From an uncultured Bordetella sp. (GTDB lineage Bacteria > Pseudomonadota > Gammaproteobacteria > Burkholderiales > Burkholderiaceae_B), in NCBI GenBank assembly GCA_937881145.1, contig CALGFL010000288.1:1-8902 (forward strand): DNA of 8,902 bases, in the 5' to 3' direction. Shown here piece by piece: positions 1 to 6,188 of this stretch; the first letter of the stretch is position 1, and each line of letters begins with the position of its first letter. The translations under genes were made by a program, and so were the position numbers. The notes below the pieces were generated by a model. That model made no database searches. It had not been told where the DNA came from and was given only the letters and a program-made list of their open reading frames with translations.

Positions 1-90
1 ATCGAGCAAAGCGAGGGCGACGCAGCGGCCGATGCCGCTGCCGGCTCCAGTAATGAGGGCGATCCTGCTGCGGATGTTGGCGTCGTTCAA
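1..90 (-). CDS. Short-chain dehydrogenase/reductase (SDR), N-terminal fragment
   Basis: Only the first 30 codons lie in the window; the gene continues past the left edge. The translated start reads LNDANIRSRIALITGAGSGI and then G-R. It contains the TGxxxGIG dinucleotide-binding glycine motif (residues 14-21) after the first beta strand (IALIT), which is diagnostic of the N-terminus of a classical SDR Rossmann fold using NAD(H) or NADP(H). The start is a TTG at 88-90, preceded by a good AGGAG Shine-Dalgarno seven bases upstream; a GTG closer to that site hits a stop after three codons. It lies 39 bp downstream of the Bug receptor gene on the same strand, so the two are probably co-transcribed. 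A redox step on a hydroxy- or keto-acid imported by the neighbouring system is plausible but inferred. The substrate cannot be told from this fragment. Confidence 0.85.
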   Translation of the reverse strand, partial: MNDANIRSRIALITGAGSGIGRCVALALLD

Positions 91-129
91 AACGGCACTC
101 CTGGCGAAAATGAATCGATAAAAGGCAGA

Positions 130-1146
130 TCATTCGACTTTGATGTTGTGGCTGCGGATGATCTGCGCGTAGCGACCGCGGTCGTCCGCGATCATCCTGG
201 CGAACTCCTGCGGCGTATCCGCGCGCGGCACGCCGCCCAAAGCGGCGATGTGCGCGGCGAAATCCTTGTCCGCGACGATGGCGCGCATGTCGGTGGAGAT
301 CTTGTCGACAATGGCGGCCGGCGTGCCGGCAGGTGCGAGCAGGCCTATCCACGAAATGGAGTTGAAGCCGGGCAGCACGCTTTCGGAAAGCGTGGGCACG
401 TCGGGCAGCGCCGCCACGCGCCGAGCGCCGGTGACCGCCAAGGCGAGCATGTCGCCGGCCTTGATATGGCCCGAAGCCTCGAGCACCGTCATCATGGTCA
501 GCTGCACGTCGCCCGCGAGCAATGCGGAAACCGCCGGGCCGCCGCCGCGATACGGGATGTGCTGGATGTTCAGCCCGGCCTGATCCTTGAACATCTCGGT
601 GGCCAGGTGCGGGCCGCCGCCCGCGCCCGAGCTGCCGTAGCTGAGCTGGCCCTGATGCGACTTGGCGTAGCGGATGAAATCGCCGATAGTCTTGACTTGC
701 GGCAGCTTGGCCGGATTGATCATTACCGCCAGCGGCAGTTCGGCCAATAACGAGACGGGTGCAAATGCCTTGTCGGGGTCATAGGGCATTTTCGAATAGA
801 GCGACGGATTGATCGACTGCGTGCCGATATTGCCCAACAGCAGCGTGTAGCCGTCGGGCCTGGCCTGGGCGACGAGGGTCGCGCCGATCAGGCCGGCCGC
901 GCCGCCCTTGTTCTCGACGATGACGGACTGCCCCCAGCGCTTGCCCAGCTCTTGGGCCAGGATGCGCGCGCCGGTGTCCGTGCCGCCGCCCGGCGGAAAC
1001 GGCACGACCAGCGTCACCGTATGTGAGGGAAAACTCTGCGCGGCTGCCGGCGGCGCGCCGGCGATCGCCGCCAGGCTCATCGCCAGCGCCAGTCCGGCGC
1101 GCAGAGGAACATGCTTGATCCGATAGGAAAGGGATGGCTTGAGCAA
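130..1146 (-). CDS. Tripartite tricarboxylate transporter substrate-binding protein (Bug/TctC family)
   Basis: This is a periplasmic solute receptor of 338 residues, close to the usual 320-330 for the family. Residues 1 to about 37 form a Sec signal peptide: a basic start (K3, R9, K11, R16), a hydrophobic core (AGLALAMSLAAIAG) and an Ala-rich cleavage region PPAAAQS. The mature part shows the Bug signatures VVPFPPGGGTD (48-57), GSSGAGGGPHLATEMF (171-186) and HIPYRGGGPA (196-205), which line the ligand cleft. Bug proteins deliver carboxylates or other small anions to TctA/TctB-type permeases. No tctA or tctB is seen here, so it is an orphan receptor, as is common in Bordetella-type genomes. 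The start is a TTG at 1144-1146 with GGAGA six bases upstream; the frame stays open far upstream, but that stretch only overlaps the dehydrogenase gene in another frame. It lies between a 2-hydroxyacid dehydrogenase and an SDR on the same strand. The ligand is unknown; a hydroxy- or polycarboxylate is an inference from these neighbours. Confidence 0.93.
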   Translation of the reverse strand: MLKPSLSYRIKHVPLRAGLALAMSLAAIAGAPPAAAQSFPSHTVTLVVPFPPGGGTDTGARILAQELGKRWGQSVIVENKGGAAGLIGATLVAQARPDGYTLLLGNIGTQSINPSLYSKMPYDPDKAFAPVSLLAELPLAVMINPAKLPQVKTIGDFIRYAKSHQGQLSYGSSGAGGGPHLATEMFKDQAGLNIQHIPYRGGGPAVSALLAGDVQLTMMTVLEASGHIKAGDMLALAVTGARRVAALPDVPTLSESVLPGFNSISWIGLLAPAGTPAAIVDKISTDMRAIVADKDFAAHIAALGGVPRADTPQEFARMIADDRGRYAQIIRSHNIKVE

Positions 1147-1187
1147 GATGTGTCTCCGTGGATTTGTTGTCGTAGATATGAAAGGAA

Positions 1188-1206
1188 GCGGCGCCGCAAA
1201 CGCCGC
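1188..1206 (-). terminator. Candidate weak terminator or attenuator hairpin between dehydrogenase and Bug genes
   Basis: A perfect 6-bp GC stem (1188-1193 pairing with 1201-1206) encloses a 7-base loop. Read on the minus strand, the stem is followed by a pyrimidine/T-rich stretch (TTCCTTTC). It sits 14 bp after the stop of the dehydrogenase gene and about 40 bp before the TTG start of the Bug gene. It may partly terminate transcription or set relative expression or RNA processing inside the operon. The T tract is interrupted, so a full intrinsic terminator is uncertain. Confidence 0.35.
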
Positions 1207-1220
1207 GAGTGATTGCGCGT

Positions 1221-2174
1221 TCAGGTCGTCAGACTCGTCGCGGGACGTTCGCCGGCCAGCGCCTGGGCAACGCTTTGCAGCACCATGTCGGCCATGGCGG
1301 CCCGGGTCTCCCAGGTGGCGCTGGCGCGGTGCGCCTGTAGCGTGACGCGCTCGCAGCGGCGCAGCGCCTGCGGCACGCGCGGCTCGTCGACGAACACGTC
1401 CAGCCCCGCGCCGGCGATGCCGCCCGCGCTCAGGACCGCCACCAGATCGTCTTCGTCGACCAACCGGCCGCGCGCCACGTTGACCAGAAAGCCGCGCGGA
1501 CCGAGCGCTTCGAGCACCGCGGCGTTGACTATGCCTTGCGCCTTGTCGGCCGACGCGCACAGCACCAGCGCGTCCGATTCGCGCGCCAGCTCGACCAGAT
1601 CGGGCACGAAGCGGTACGGCACACCGTCGATGGCGCGCAAATCGGTGTAGAGAATCGGGCAGTCGAAGGCCGACGCACGCTGCGCGACGGCGCGCCCCAC
1701 GCGCCCCATGCCGACGATGCCCAGGCGCATGCCGCTGAAGCGGCGCGCCAGCGGCAGCGCGCCGGGCTGAGGATGCTGCTCCCATTGCCCATCGCGCACG
1801 AAGCGGTCCACCGCGCACAGATTGCGGCAGGCGGCGATCAGCAGGCCGATGGCCAGATCGGCCACGTCTTGCGTGAGCGCGCCCAGCGTCGCGGTGACCG
1901 GCAGACGGCGCTCGCGGCAATAGGCCAGATCGACCGCGTCGGTGCCGACCCCATTGACCGCCACCACTTTGAGCGCCGGCAACTGCTGCAGCATGGCGCG
2001 CGAGATGCCCGTGTGGCCGCCGGTGATGACGGCATCGATGCCCGCGCCATGCTCGCGCAGCCATGCCGCCTGATCGGAAATTTCATAGAGCCGATGAACT
2101 TCGTAGAGCGAGGCGAGCCGTTCGTTGGCCGCCGGGATCAGGATCGGGTTGAGCTGCAGGACTTGAGGCTTCAT
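1221..2174 (-). CDS. D-2-hydroxyacid dehydrogenase, NAD(P)-dependent (glyoxylate/hydroxypyruvate reductase-like)
   Basis: The 317-residue cytoplasmic enzyme interconverts a 2-keto acid and a D-2-hydroxy acid. An N-terminal catalytic domain precedes the nucleotide-binding domain, with the Rossmann motif GIVGMGRVG at 152-160. The NxxRG loop (VNVARGRLVDE, 231-241) supplies catalytic Arg235, DEP (263-265) supplies Glu264, and AHRASATWETR (281-291) supplies His282, so the Arg-Glu-His set is complete. The segment NGVGTDAVDL and the QDVADLAIGLL motif resemble the hydroxy(phenyl)pyruvate/glyoxylate reductase subgroup more than lactate dehydrogenases. The usual PHIGSAT around the catalytic histidine is here AHRASAT, a mild divergence. 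The ATG at 2172-2174 has a GGAAG element just upstream. It is the first gene of the minus-strand cluster, 74 bp ahead of the Bug receptor gene and divergent from the HTH-citrate synthase gene. The physiological substrate is unknown; family assignment is secure, subgroup only likely. Confidence 0.9.
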   Translation of the reverse strand: MKPQVLQLNPILIPAANERLASLYEVHRLYEISDQAAWLREHGAGIDAVITGGHTGISRAMLQQLPALKVVAVNGVGTDAVDLAYCRERRLPVTATLGALTQDVADLAIGLLIAACRNLCAVDRFVRDGQWEQHPQPGALPLARRFSGMRLGIVGMGRVGRAVAQRASAFDCPILYTDLRAIDGVPYRFVPDLVELARESDALVLCASADKAQGIVNAAVLEALGPRGFLVNVARGRLVDEDDLVAVLSAGGIAGAGLDVFVDEPRVPQALRRCERVTLQAHRASATWETRAAMADMVLQSVAQALAGERPATSLTT

Positions 2175-2211
2175 GATCTTCCATGGATCTTTTCAGGATG
2201 GAATTCATGCT

Positions 2212-2260
2212 ATCAATATATTGACTAAATAGTAAATCTTGACTATAAAAATCAATATAT
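2212..2260. repeat. Palindrome and direct repeat forming a candidate operator in the divergent promoter region
   Basis: Within the AT-rich 118-bp gap between divergent genes there is a perfect 12-bp palindrome TCAATATATTGA at 2213-2224. The 10-mer ATCAATATAT occurs at 2212-2221 and again exactly at 2251-2260. The palindrome covers the -35 hexamer of the plus-strand promoter and also contains, on the opposite strand, a TATATT that could serve as a -10 for the dehydrogenase operon (2215-2220). A dimeric DNA-binding protein bound there could control both directions. The obvious candidate is the HTH-citrate synthase product encoded just downstream; this is inference from position and symmetry. 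Confidence 0.5.
2221..2249 (+). promoter_or_regulatory. Sigma-70-like promoter for the HTH-citrate synthase gene
   Basis: TTGACT (2221-2226) and TATAAA (2244-2249) are separated by exactly 17 bp, each matching the consensus at five of six positions. Transcription would begin near 2256, giving a leader of about 37 nt before the ATG at 2293. A second TTGACT (2239-2244) and a perfect TATAAT (2258-2263) also occur, but only 13 bp apart, too close to pair well. The leader is pyrimidine-rich and shows no clear Shine-Dalgarno sequence. On the minus strand only a TATATT with no convincing -35 is seen, so the dehydrogenase operon promoter may need an activator. Confidence 0.6.
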
Positions 2261-2292
2261 AATCGCTTTCTTTCGCTTTTTATGTCCCGAAT

Positions 2293-3480
2293 ATGGCCTC
2301 CTGGATTTCGATGAGCGAGGCATGCCAGCGTCTTGGCGTGCAGCCGCAGACCATTTATGCCTATGTGAGCCGCGGCAAGCTGGAGGTGATGGCCGATCCC
2401 GACAACCGGCGCCGCAGCCTGTACCGCGCCGAAGACCTCGTGGGCCTGGCCAAGCGCAAGCAGACCGGGCGCAAACGCGAAACGGTGGCGCAGGACACGC
2501 TGTTCGGCGCGCAGCCCAGCATCCCTACGTCATTGACGACTTTTTTCCGCGGGCGCCTGTACTACCGGGGCCGCGACGCGGTAGGCCTGGCGCGCTCGGC
2601 CACGCTGGAAGAAGTCGCCCAATTGCTATGGGACGCGCAGCAGCCCGTCGATTTTTCCTCGGCCGCCCACGCCAAGCTTGCGCGGGCGCCGGGCCGCAAC
2701 GCGGCATTCACCGCCCTCGCCTCCCTGGCGGCCACCGCCCATTCCACGCGCGGGCGTCTCTTGCACGTGCTGCAGACCGAAGGCCAGGGCCTGGTCGGCA
2801 TGCTGGCGAACGCGTTCGGCGCGGCGCCCGGCAACCTGCCGCTGCATCTGCGTTTTGCCAAGGCATGGAAACAATCCGCCGCCGTCGCCGACCTGATCCG
2901 CGCGGCCATGGTGCTGCTGGCCGATCACGAACTGACGAGCTCGGCCTTCGCCACGCGCATCGCGGCCTCGACCGGCGCATCGCTGCCGGCCTGCCTGCTG
3001 GCCGGACTGAGCACGCTCTCGGGCCCTTCGCACGGCGACGCCTCGGGTCGCGTGCAAGCCTTGTTCAGCGAGGTGAAACGGCTGGGCGACGAACAGGTCA
3101 TCAGCCAATACCTCTCGGCCGGCCTGCCTATCGCGGGTTTTGGCCACCCCATCTATCCCGACGGCGATCCGCGCGCCGCCGCGCTGCTGGCGCTGTGCGA
3201 ACCCCCGCCGGCCATCGCGCGCTTCATCGAAAAAGTGACCCGGCTCACCGGTTTGCAGCCCAATATCGACACCGCGCTGGCGTCGATGGTCGCGCACCAC
3301 AAGCTGCCCCCCGACGCGGCCTTCAGCTTGTTCGCGCCGGCGCGCAGCGTCGGCCTGCTGGCGCATGGCCTGGAGCAACTAGCCACGGACCAGTTGATAC
3401 GTCCGCGCGGACGCTACCTGGGACCGGCGCCCGAGGTGATGCAGGGTCCGCTCAGCCCAGCAACCCGGCTGCGACGTTGA
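2293..3480 (+). CDS. Citrate synthase family protein with N-terminal helix-turn-helix DNA-binding domain
   Basis: The 395-residue protein has two parts. Residues 4 to about 56 ([20 protein letters not shown] and the following YVSRGKL, then a basic R39-R40-R41 wing and [13 protein letters not shown]) form a MerR/excisionase-type winged HTH. Residues about 80-385 are a citrate synthase domain. The DHE motif has H212 (oxaloacetate-binding His), GPSHGDAS has H247 (equivalent to pig His274), [14 protein letters not shown] has H285 (pig His320) and R294, and PNID has D326 (pig Asp375). R351 in FAPARSVG and the RPRGRYLGP segment (370-378) match substrate-binding arginines. The catalytic set is therefore intact, so the protein could be an active acetyl- or propionyl-CoA-dependent synthase, a metabolite-sensing regulator, or both. 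It faces the dehydrogenase-Bug-SDR cluster across a palindrome-bearing promoter region. The ATG at 2293 keeps helix one of the HTH; an alternative in-frame ATG at 2311 would trim it. Its tail overlaps the DUF1345 gene by 29 bp. Family calls are firm; the regulatory role is inferred. Confidence 0.92.
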   Translation: MASWISMSEACQRLGVQPQTIYAYVSRGKLEVMADPDNRRRSLYRAEDLVGLAKRKQTGRKRETVAQDTLFGAQPSIPTSLTTFFRGRLYYRGRDAVGLARSATLEEVAQLLWDAQQPVDFSSAAHAKLARAPGRNAAFTALASLAATAHSTRGRLLHVLQTEGQGLVGMLANAFGAAPGNLPLHLRFAKAWKQSAAVADLIRAAMVLLADHELTSSAFATRIAASTGASLPACLLAGLSTLSGPSHGDASGRVQALFSEVKRLGDEQVISQYLSAGLPIAGFGHPIYPDGDPRAAALLALCEPPPAIARFIEKVTRLTGLQPNIDTALASMVAHHKLPPDAAFSLFAPARSVGLLAHGLEQLATDQLIRPRGRYLGPAPEVMQGPLSPATRLRR

Positions 3481-4108
3481 TCGCCAGCCCCAGCACGGCC
3501 AGATTGAAGTAGAACGACAGCAGCGTCTGGGCCAGCACGGCGCGTCGCGCCGAACGGCTCGCAAGCGACACGTCGGCGGTCTGCGATGCCACCGCGAGCG
3601 TGAAGGAAAAATAGAGAAAATCCCAGTAGTTGGGTTCGAGTTCGCGATCGGGAAAGCGCAGCGCGCGATCCTCGGCGGGCGAACGATAGTAGAGCCGCGC
3701 GTAATGCCGCGTGAAGATCGTCGGGATCAGGAACCAGGCGCCGAACATCGTCGCGGCTGTCACTGTGTAATGGCTGAGTCCGGCGCGCAAGCCGATGCCC
3801 TTGGCGGTTGCCAGCTCGAAAGCGATGGCCACCACGCTCGCCACCGTCGCAAGACAGACGGCCGTGAGCACGGTGGTCGCGCTCGCATCCTCGCGCACCG
3901 CGATCGCGCGCACCTTGTGATGCTGCGCGGTGATCATGCGCACCCATATCAGCACAAGATACAGCCAGATCGCGCAATCCCAACCTATCAAGACGCGCAA
4001 GACCGGCAGCGCCGGAAACGGCAGCAGCACCGCACACGACAAGCCGGCCGCGAACGCCGTCGTCATGAGCGGACGGTTGCGTAGCACCCGCGGATAAAGC
4101 GTCATCAT
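3452..4108 (-). CDS. DUF1345 family inner-membrane protein
   Basis: The 218-residue hydrophobic protein has five or six predicted membrane helices (about 13-30, 36-57, 78-99, 110-133, possibly 163-180, and 191-216). The block [22 protein letters not shown] (159-180) is the characteristic signature of DUF1345 proteins. Those are widespread inner-membrane proteins without an established biochemical function. Two adjacent ATG codons (4108 and 4105) follow a CGGAG element; the second has the better spacing, so either may be used. The gene overlaps the 3' end of the HTH-citrate synthase gene tail to tail by 29 bp, leaving no room for a terminator between them. It is divergent from the EamA transporter gene across a 60-bp gap. 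No function is assigned from context. Confidence 0.85.
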   Translation of the reverse strand: MMTLYPRVLRNRPLMTTAFAAGLSCAVLLPFPALPVLRVLIGWDCAIWLYLVLIWVRMITAQHHKVRAIAVREDASATTVLTAVCLATVASVVAIAFELATAKGIGLRAGLSHYTVTAATMFGAWFLIPTIFTRHYARLYYRSPAEDRALRFPDRELEPNYWDFLYFSFTLAVASQTADVSLASRSARRAVLAQTLLSFYFNLAVLGLAINVAAGLLG

Positions 4109-4168
4109 GCGGCTCCGAAAGACCGTCGATGGCTAGATTATCATTGCGCCACCCCACCCCACGCCTCC

Positions 4169-5068
4169 ATGAACACACTTTCCTCGATTCCGGCGCGCGA
4201 CGCGCGCCGGCCGCTGCTGGCGGCAGCCGCCGCGGTCATCACGATTCTTTCGTGGGCCAGCGCATTTCCTTTCATCCAGATCGGCCTGCATGGCCTGACG
4301 CCGATGCAGCTCGCGGCGGCCCGCTTCGCCACTGCCGCCGTGCCGGTGCTGGGCTGGTTCGCCTGGCGCCGGCCGCGCTTGCCGACGGGTCGCGACGCCT
4401 TGCGCTTCGCGCTGTGCGCGTTTCTGGGCATCGTGCTTTACAACGCGCTGCTCAATACCGGCGAGCAAACCGTGGCGCCCGGTGCGGCAAGCTTCATCGC
4501 CGGAACCATGCCTCTTTTCACCGCGCTGCTGGCCTTCGTCTTTCTCGGCGAACGCTTCAACCGCTGGGGCTGGCTGGGGTCTCTGCTCAGCCTGGCCGGC
4601 ATCGGTGTGATCGCACACGGCCAGCCGGGCGGCTTGACGCTGGGCTCGGGCAGCACGCTGATCCTCGGCGCGGCGCTGTCCACCGCGGGCTTTTTCGTGC
4701 TGCAGCGCGGATTGATTCCCACCTACGGCGCGCTGGCATCCACCGGGTACACCCTGCTGGCGGGCGCACTGCTGTTTCTGCCCTGGCTGCCCGGCGCGCT
4801 CGGCTCCCTGGCCGGTGCACCGGGCAGTGTCTGGACGGCGGTGCTGATGCTGGGCATTTTTCCCGCGGCGCTCGGCTATGCGACGTGGACGGTCACGCTC
4901 GACTATTTCGGCGCGGCGCGCGCGGCCAATTTCCTTTATCTGACGCCAGCCGTGGCGATGGCGTTCTCGATGGTGCTGACGGGAGAACGCCCCGGGCTTG
5001 CGACCTTGCTCGGAGGCTTGTTGACGATCGCCGGCGTGGTGTTCGTGGCCCTGCGCGGCCGCACGTAA
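4169..5068 (+). CDS. DMT superfamily transporter with two EamA domains
   Basis: The 299-residue integral membrane protein shows ten hydrophobic segments, starting near residues 15, 46, 78, 104, 135, 161, 187, 220, 250 and 277. They are arranged as two EamA repeats (about 17-150 and 161-296). Each repeat ends with the typical pattern of a proline-containing helix followed by a GER turn: MPLFTALLAFVFLGER (114-129) and TPAVAMAFSMVLTGER (259-274). Length and topology match RhaT/YdcZ-like drug/metabolite exporters of the EamA group, which mostly export amino acids or related metabolites. The substrate cannot be predicted here. The ATG at 4169 is the only sensible start: no in-frame start codon occurs in the 60-bp gap upstream. 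No Shine-Dalgarno sequence precedes it; the bases just before the ATG are C-rich (CGCCTCC). A weak TATCAT (4139-4144) could be a -10 element. It ends 44 bp before the convergent Sua5 gene. Confidence 0.92.
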   Translation: MNTLSSIPARDARRPLLAAAAAVITILSWASAFPFIQIGLHGLTPMQLAAARFATAAVPVLGWFAWRRPRLPTGRDALRFALCAFLGIVLYNALLNTGEQTVAPGAASFIAGTMPLFTALLAFVFLGERFNRWGWLGSLLSLAGIGVIAHGQPGGLTLGSGSTLILGAALSTAGFFVLQRGLIPTYGALASTGYTLLAGALLFLPWLPGALGSLAGAPGSVWTAVLMLGIFPAALGYATWTVTLDYFGAARAANFLYLTPAVAMAFSMVLTGERPGLATLLGGLLTIAGVVFVALRGRT

Positions 5069-5069
5069 C

Positions 5070-5103
5070 GACGCGCGGCCGGTTGCATCCGGCGAGCGCC
5101 GTC
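5070..5103. terminator. Composite GC hairpin between convergent genes, candidate bidirectional terminator
   Basis: In the 44-bp gap between the EamA transporter stop and the Sua5 stop, GCCGG (5078-5082) pairs with CCGGC (5089-5093) around a 6-base loop. The stem is extended outward by GCG/CGC (5075-5077 with 5097-5099) and GACG/CGTC (5070-5073 with 5100-5103), with small bulges. No T tract follows on either strand, so it would be an imperfect intrinsic terminator or an RNA 3'-end protecting structure. Confidence 0.4.
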
Positions 5104-5112
5104 GCGCACGAA

Positions 5113-6177
5113 TCAGAGCCCGCTCGTGTCCAGCGCGAACGCCGCGGCGGCGCGGCCGATGCGGTCGTTGACCGCGTCCCAATCCGGCGTGCGCGGCGGC
5201 GCCTGCACCAGCAGACGTCCATAGCCGCCGTGGTCGAGTTCGCGCAAGGTGGCGTAGAGCGCCTGCGCGTAATGCGCGGGATCGGCCGGCACGCTGCGCA
5301 CCTGCAGGCGCGCGGCCAGATCCGCCGACAGCGCCGGCAGATCGGCATAACTGACCAGCACGCAGCGGCCTTGCGGCAGGCCTTCGCCGCGCAAGGCCTG
5401 CGCCAGGCGCGCGTCGTCGATCAGCTCCAAGGGCGTATGCGGCGCGTAATGCGCCTTGAGCGTGCCCGAAGCGCGCGGCGCGGCCGCGTCGGGACGGCGT
5501 ACCGGCTGTCCCAGCACCGCCGCGATCTGCGCGGCGCTGATGTGTCCCGGACGAAGCAGCACGGCGCCCGCGCCCTGATCCAGACGCGACAGATCGACAA
5601 TGGTGGATTCGATGCCGACCTCGGCCGCGCCGCCGTCGAGCACAGGCATGCCCTGCGCAACCTCATCGGGAAACTCGCCACGCACGTGCGCGGCCAGCGT
5701 TGGCGACACCTGGCCGAATTTGTTGGCCGAGGGCGCGGCCACGCCGCCTTGCCCATTGGGTTTGAGCGCCGCGAAGGCGCGCAGCAGGTCTTGTGCCACG
5801 GGATGCGAGGGGCAGCGCAGGCCGATGCTGTCCTGCCCGCCGCTGACGGCGTCGGGAATATGCGGCGCGCGCTTGAGGATCAGCGTCAGCGGCCCGGGCC
5901 AGAAAGCCTGCATGAGTTTGCATGCTTCGGGCGGCACCTGCGCGGCCCAGTAATCGACATCGCCTTCGGGTGCGATATGCACGATCACGGGGTGGTTGGC
6001 GGGACGGCCCTTGGCGGCATAGATGCGCGCCACCGCCTGCGGGTTTTCGGCGTCAGCGCCCAGGCCATAGACGGTTTCGGTGGGAAAGGCCGCCAGCCGG
6101 CCTTCGGCCAGGCAATGCGCCGCGTGGCCGATTTCCTGCTCGGAGGGGGCGGGCGGTGCGGCCGCCTGGCTGTGCAT
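5113..6177 (-). CDS. tsaC: L-threonylcarbamoyladenylate synthase, full-length Sua5 type
   Basis: This enzyme makes threonylcarbamoyl-AMP from threonine, bicarbonate and ATP, the first step of t6A37 tRNA modification. From the ATG at 6175-6177 it is 354 residues. The YrdC domain carries FPTETVYGLG (31-40), KGRPANHPV (56-64), PSANKFGQVSPT (149-160) and GIESTIVD (188-195). It is followed by a linker (RPGHI) and the C-terminal Sua5 domain with SGTLKAHYAPHTPL (237-250), whose HYAP segment is the family hallmark. The two-domain length sets it apart from the short ~190-residue TsaC of E. coli. An in-frame TTG at 6190-6192 would add five residues and overlap the purK stop as TTGA, suggesting translational coupling. 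The ATG is preferred because a weak GAG lies six bases ahead of it. It is the third gene of the purE-purK-Sua5 run. Confidence 0.92.
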   Translation of the reverse strand: MHSQAAAPPAPSEQEIGHAAHCLAEGRLAAFPTETVYGLGADAENPQAVARIYAAKGRPANHPVIVHIAPEGDVDYWAAQVPPEACKLMQAFWPGPLTLILKRAPHIPDAVSGGQDSIGLRCPSHPVAQDLLRAFAALKPNGQGGVAAPSANKFGQVSPTLAAHVRGEFPDEVAQGMPVLDGGAAEVGIESTIVDLSRLDQGAGAVLLRPGHISAAQIAAVLGQPVRRPDAAAPRASGTLKAHYAPHTPLELIDDARLAQALRGEGLPQGRCVLVSYADLPALSADLAARLQVRSVPADPAHYAQALYATLRELDHGGYGRLLVQAPPRTPDWDAVNDRIGRAAAAFALDTSGL

Positions 6178-6188
6178 CGCGCGCTCGC

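Noticed and set aside
130..2064. A single 644-codon minus-strand frame that could be read as a fusion protein ending in the Bug receptor
   Set aside because: The upstream part is Arg/Ala/Gly-rich out-of-frame translation of the 2-hydroxyacid dehydrogenase gene; the Bug signal peptide and Shine-Dalgarno place the start at 1146.
2239..2263. TTGACT and TATAAT as a second promoter for the HTH-citrate synthase gene
   Set aside because: The hexamers are only 13 bp apart, too short for normal sigma-70 recognition; the 17-bp spaced pair at 2221-2249 is a better call.
2322..3512. Long plus-strand frame of 396 codons overlapping the citrate synthase gene
   Set aside because: It is a GC-rich shadow frame with Arg/Ala/Pro/Gly-rich composition and no family motif, while the overlapping frame has a complete citrate synthase domain.
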